NCBI RefSeq assembly: GCF_026167545.1
Contig: NZ_CP110678.1
Location: 1,113,501-1,177,500, forward strand
DNA: 64,000 nucleotides
DNA from: Sphingomonas sp. S1-29
Lineage (GTDB): Bacteria > Pseudomonadota > Alphaproteobacteria > Sphingomonadales > Sphingomonadaceae
Direction: 5' to 3'
Shown: piece by piece, positions 61,648 to 64,000 of the stretch
Position numbering within the stretch: the first letter of the stretch is position 1
Layout of the letters: each line of letters starts with the position of its first letter
Made by a program: the position numbers and the translations under genes
The notes under the pieces: model-generated
What the model saw: the letters and a program-made list of their open reading frames with translations, nothing else
What the model was told of the DNA's origin: nothing
The model's database searches: none

Positions 61648-62310
61648 ATGCTTCGCCTGTCAGCACTTACCCTTGCCGCCTTGGCCGCCACGTCGACCGT
61701 CGCGATCGCGCAGACCACGACGCAGCCGACCGGCGCGACGCCGGCACCGACCGCAACCACCGCACCTGCGGCAACCGCGCAGCCTTCGACCATGGCAGCG
61801 CCCGCAGCGACCGCGACCGCGCCCAACCCCAAGGTCGGCGGTGCCGAGATGCTGGCGACCAAGACGATCGTCGAGAACGCATCGGCTGCCCCCAGCCTGT
61901 CGACGCTGGTGACCGCGGTGAAGGCCGCCGATCTCGCCGAAACGCTGTCGGGCGCCGGCCCCTTCACCGTCTTCGCGCCCGAGAACGACGCGTTCACGCG
62001 GCTTGCCCCCGGCACGCTCGACACGCTGATGAAGCCCGAGAACAAGGCGGTGCTCGCCAAGGTGCTGACCTACCATGTCGTGCCGGGCAAGGTTTCGCTG
62101 GCGCAGCTGCAGGAGCAGATGAAGGCCGGCGGCGGCACCGCGACGCTGACCACGGTCGAGGGCAGCCCGCTGACCGTCGCGACCGAGGGCGCAGCGATCG
62201 TGCTGACCGACGTCAGCGGCAACAAGAGCTATGTCGCGATCCCCGACGTCAACCAGTCGAACGGTGTCGTGCATATCGTCAACGGCGTGGTGGTGCCCAA
62301 GCTCGGCTGA
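61648..62310 (+). CDS. secreted fasciclin-domain protein
   Basis: A 220-residue exported protein with a signal peptide (MLRLSALTLAALAATSTVAI, then AQ), an Ala/Pro/Thr-rich linker (about 23-65) and one FAS1 domain: TLVTAVKAADLAETLSGAGPFTVFAP, LTYHVVPGKV, and SNGVVHIVNGVVVP. FAS1 domains mediate adhesion or cell-surface binding. The ATG at 61648 has GGAG upstream. A terminator follows. Confidence 0.93.
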   Translation: MLRLSALTLAALAATSTVAIAQTTTQPTGATPAPTATTAPAATAQPSTMAAPAATATAPNPKVGGAEMLATKTIVENASAAPSLSTLVTAVKAADLAETLSGAGPFTVFAPENDAFTRLAPGTLDTLMKPENKAVLAKVLTYHVVPGKVSLAQLQEQMKAGGGTATLTTVEGSPLTVATEGAAIVLTDVSGNKSYVAIPDVNQSNGVVHIVNGVVVPKLG

Positions 62311-62334
62311 TCGGCCGCACCTTCGCGATACCAG

Positions 62335-62365
62335 GACGCCGTCGGGGCAACCCGGCGGCGTTTTT
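62335..62365 (+). terminator. rho-independent terminator after fasciclin gene
   Basis: ACGCCG and CGGCGT plus CGGG/CCCG pair with a bulged T and a GCAA loop, followed by TTTTT. It overlaps the 3' end region of the opposing moaE gene. Confidence 0.8.
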
Positions 62366-62371
62366 GCTGGG

Positions 62372-62809
62372 CTATTCCCAGCCCTTGGCGGCGCTGTCGT
62401 CGGCGGCGCGCGGTTCGACCCAGCGGTCGCCCGCATCGGTCGCCTCGCGCTTCCAGAAGGGGGCGTCGGTCTTCAGCCGGTCGATGCAATAGCTGCACGC
62501 CGCCAGCGCCTCGGCACGATGCGCGGCGGCGGTGCCGACGAACACGATCCGCTCGCCGGGGTGCATCGTCCCGACGCGGTGGAGGATCGTCACCGCGCCT
62601 AGCGACCAGCGCGCTGCTGCGGCTTCGGCCACCGCCTGCAGCGCCGCCTCGGTCATGCCGGGATAATGTTCGAGCGTGAGCGTGGCGACGCCGTCGTCGG
62701 CGCGCACCAGCCCGGTGAAGCTGGCAATTCCCCCCATCCCCGCTGCCTCGACCCCCGCCAGCGCGTCGGCCAGGTCGATCGGCGCGGTCTGGACGCCGAC
62801 GCGGATCAT
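62372..62809 (-). CDS. moaE: molybdopterin synthase catalytic subunit
   Basis: MoaE inserts sulfur from MoaD thiocarboxylate into precursor Z to make molybdopterin. Family marks: GIASFTGLVRADDG, LEHYPGMTE, ILHRVGTMHPGERIV, and APFWKREATDAGDRWVEP with the catalytic Lys. 145 residues from the ATG at 62809, which overlaps moaD's stop (ATGA). The longer open frame upstream overlaps moaD and is not used. Confidence 0.95.
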   Translation of the reverse strand: MIRVGVQTAPIDLADALAGVEAAGMGGIASFTGLVRADDGVATLTLEHYPGMTEAALQAVAEAAAARWSLGAVTILHRVGTMHPGERIVFVGTAAAHRAEALAACSYCIDRLKTDAPFWKREATDAGDRWVEPRAADDSAAKGWE

Positions 62810-63063
62810 CCGCCGGTGACCGGGGGGAAGATCGCGATCTCGCGCGCGCCGGCTACCGGCGCGTCCATCGCGACGAAGTGTTGATCGACCGCGGCGCGTA
62901 GCCGCGTGCGATCGGCAAAGGCGGCGGCGTGGCCCGCGCTCAACGTCGCCAGCCAGTCGATCAATGCGTCGAGCGTGGCGGCTTCGGGGGGCGGATCGAG
63001 CATTTCCTCGCCGATGCCGACCGCTTCGCGGACCCAAGCAAAATACAGCAGCCGGACCGCCAT
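62806..63063 (-). CDS. moaD: molybdopterin synthase sulfur carrier subunit
   Basis: A ubiquitin-like sulfur carrier that ends in the required GG (PPVTGG), which is thiocarboxylated. The N-terminus MAVRLLYFAWVREAVG is typical. 85 residues. Its start overlaps the pgsA stop by one base (TGATG), and its stop overlaps moaE, so pgsA-moaD-moaE is a single operon. Confidence 0.94.
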   Translation of the reverse strand: MAVRLLYFAWVREAVGIGEEMLDPPPEAATLDALIDWLATLSAGHAAAFADRTRLRAAVDQHFVAMDAPVAGAREIAIFPPVTGG

Positions 63064-63617
63064 CAGCTGTCCATGTGCTTGAGGCCGACGCGCAGATAAT
63101 CCCAGCCGGTGATCAGCGTGAGCACCGCTGCGCCCCATAGCGAGGCGAGCCCGACCATCTTCACAAAAGGCCATTCGGGCAGCGCGCCGCCGAGGATCAG
63201 CGCGCCGAGCGACACCAGCTGCAGCGTCGTCTTCCACTTGGCGAGCTGCGACACCGGCATCGACACGCGCACGCTGCCGAGAAATTCGCGCAGCCCCGAC
63301 ACCATGATCTCGCGCAGCAGGATGATCAGCGCGGCGATCATGTGGACGCCTTCGATATCGTGCGTGCCGACCAGGATCAGGATCACCGCGGCGACCATGA
63401 TCTTGTCAGCGATCGGATCGAGGAAGATGCCGAGCTTCGACACCGTTCCTTGCGAGCGCGCCAGATAGCCGTCGAGATAATCGGTGAAGCCGACGATGCA
63501 GTAGAGCACGAAGGCGATGCCATAGCCCAGCTGCCACCCCGGCCACCACAGCAGGGCGACGAGGATCGGCACCGCGAAGATCCGCGAAAGCGTCAGGATG
63601 TTGGGCAAGGTAAGCAT
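63063..63617 (-). CDS. pgsA: CDP-diacylglycerol-glycerol-3-phosphate 3-phosphatidyltransferase
   Basis: PgsA makes phosphatidylglycerophosphate, the committed step to phosphatidylglycerol and cardiolipin. The CDP-alcohol phosphotransferase signature is in DYLDGYLARSQG...LGIFLDPIADK (DG..AR..G...D...D). Four or five membrane helices. 184 residues from MLTLPNILTLSRI at 63617; upstream in-frame ATGs lack support. First gene of the pgsA-moaD-moaE operon. Confidence 0.95.
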   Translation of the reverse strand: MLTLPNILTLSRIFAVPILVALLWWPGWQLGYGIAFVLYCIVGFTDYLDGYLARSQGTVSKLGIFLDPIADKIMVAAVILILVGTHDIEGVHMIAALIILLREIMVSGLREFLGSVRVSMPVSQLAKWKTTLQLVSLGALILGGALPEWPFVKMVGLASLWGAAVLTLITGWDYLRVGLKHMDS

Positions 63618-63745
63618 GGGCAAGCATGGCTGTACGGGCCCGCCCCGGTTCCCGCAACGCCGAGCGCGCGCAATCGTCATTGTCGCATGCGTTACCAATG
63701 GCCTATGGAGCGGCTCCCGAGAGCGACGTGGATTGCGCCTACCCG

Positions 63746-64000
63746 ATGATTCCATCCATCAGCCTGCTCGGCGCGCGACGGTTCCTGCCCTTGTTCGTCA
63801 CCCAGTTCCTGGGGGCCTTCAACGACAATCTGTTCAAGAACGCGCTGATCTTCTTCGTCACCTATTCGGTGTATAACGATGTCGGAGCCGAAACGACCTT
63901 CTCGGCGGTGGCGACGGGCATCTTCATCCTGCCCTTCTTCCTGTTTTCGGCGCTGGCGGGCGAGCTCGCCGACAGCCACGACAAGGCCGCGATCATGCGG
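63746..64000 (+). CDS. LplT/Aas-like MFS transporter, N-terminal part
   Basis: The frame begins MIPSISLLGARRFLPLFVTQ and continues FLGAFNDNLFKNALIFF, then GIFILPFFLFSALAGELAD. This is the first two helices of LplT-type lysophospholipid transporters, which in many Proteobacteria are fused to an acyltransferase (Aas). The gene runs off the window, so fusion cannot be judged. A GTG at 63728 is an alternative start. Confidence 0.85.
   Translation, partial: MIPSISLLGARRFLPLFVTQFLGAFNDNLFKNALIFFVTYSVYNDVGAETTFSAVATGIFILPFFLFSALAGELADSHDKAAIMR

Noticed and set aside
1..64000. CRISPR arrays, rRNA genes, conjugation or phage structural genes
   Set aside because: No regularly spaced repeats, no rRNA-like sequence, and no tra/vir, capsid, portal or tail families were recognised anywhere in the window.

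Overview
The window is GC-rich (most codons end in G or C) and reads as a sphingomonad chromosome (Alphaproteobacteria, Sphingomonas or a close relative). This rests on gene content such as an EipA-type DUF1134 protein and a MaeB malic enzyme fused to a phosphotransacetylase-like domain. It also rests on an alphaproteobacterial GTTC-N7-GTTC LexA box and on palindromic repeats of the GTTCGTGCTGAGCTTGTCGAAG kind that recur between genes. The species assignment is inference from sequence style; no database was searched.

Left core (1-15,518): the 3' part of an SDR oxidoreductase, a secreted cyclophilin, maeB, mutS, trmB, a BcsL/CelD-like acetyltransferase, two small membrane proteins (DUF2721, DUF4345), a secreted amidase, an Asp/Glu racemase, ygfZ, dihydroorotase and eipA, ending in tRNA-Ser(GCU). 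Three palindromic REP-like repeats lie between these genes.

Island (about 15,519-56,569): the last 14 bases of the tRNA (GTCCGTCTCCGCCA) recur at 56,556-56,569, beside a P4-type tyrosine integrase. The roughly 41 kb between them is therefore best read as an integrated, probably composite, genomic island. From left to right it holds: a LexA-boxed umuDC pair; small and secreted proteins including a nuclease-like protein and an Excalibur protein; a degenerate glucokinase; PilZ and GGDEF-like proteins; an SRAP (YedK/HMCES) protein; a catalytic-domain-only tyrosine recombinase in a row with DUF3768 and HhH-GPD genes; a patatin/secreted nuclease/HNH cluster; three serine hydrolases, one frameshifted; a triple-PAS hybrid kinase and a LOV-HTH regulator; an IS5/IS427-type insertion sequence beside a frameshifted TfoX gene; a DksA/TraR zinc finger; a four-gene operon (glycosyltransferase, acyl-CoA dehydrogenase-like, PIG-L deacetylase, NodS-like methyltransferase); stress-type proteins; a LOV-PAS hybrid histidine kinase; an Mfd-like translocase; and, at the integrase end, an AT-rich element with a HUH-type Rep protein and an AlpA-like regulator.

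Right core (56,570-64,000): a THI5-like protein, a multi-pass membrane protein, DUF2794, cysE, a TauE/SafE exporter, oxyR, a fasciclin protein, moaE-moaD-pgsA, and the start of an LplT/Aas-like transporter.

Themes of the island are DNA damage tolerance and repair (umuDC, SRAP, HhH-GPD, Mfd-like), signalling with two likely blue-light receptors, and nucleases and lipases that could be defensive. The most unusual part is the four-gene operon, whose enzyme set resembles Nod-factor tailoring logic. Its product cannot be read from sequence.
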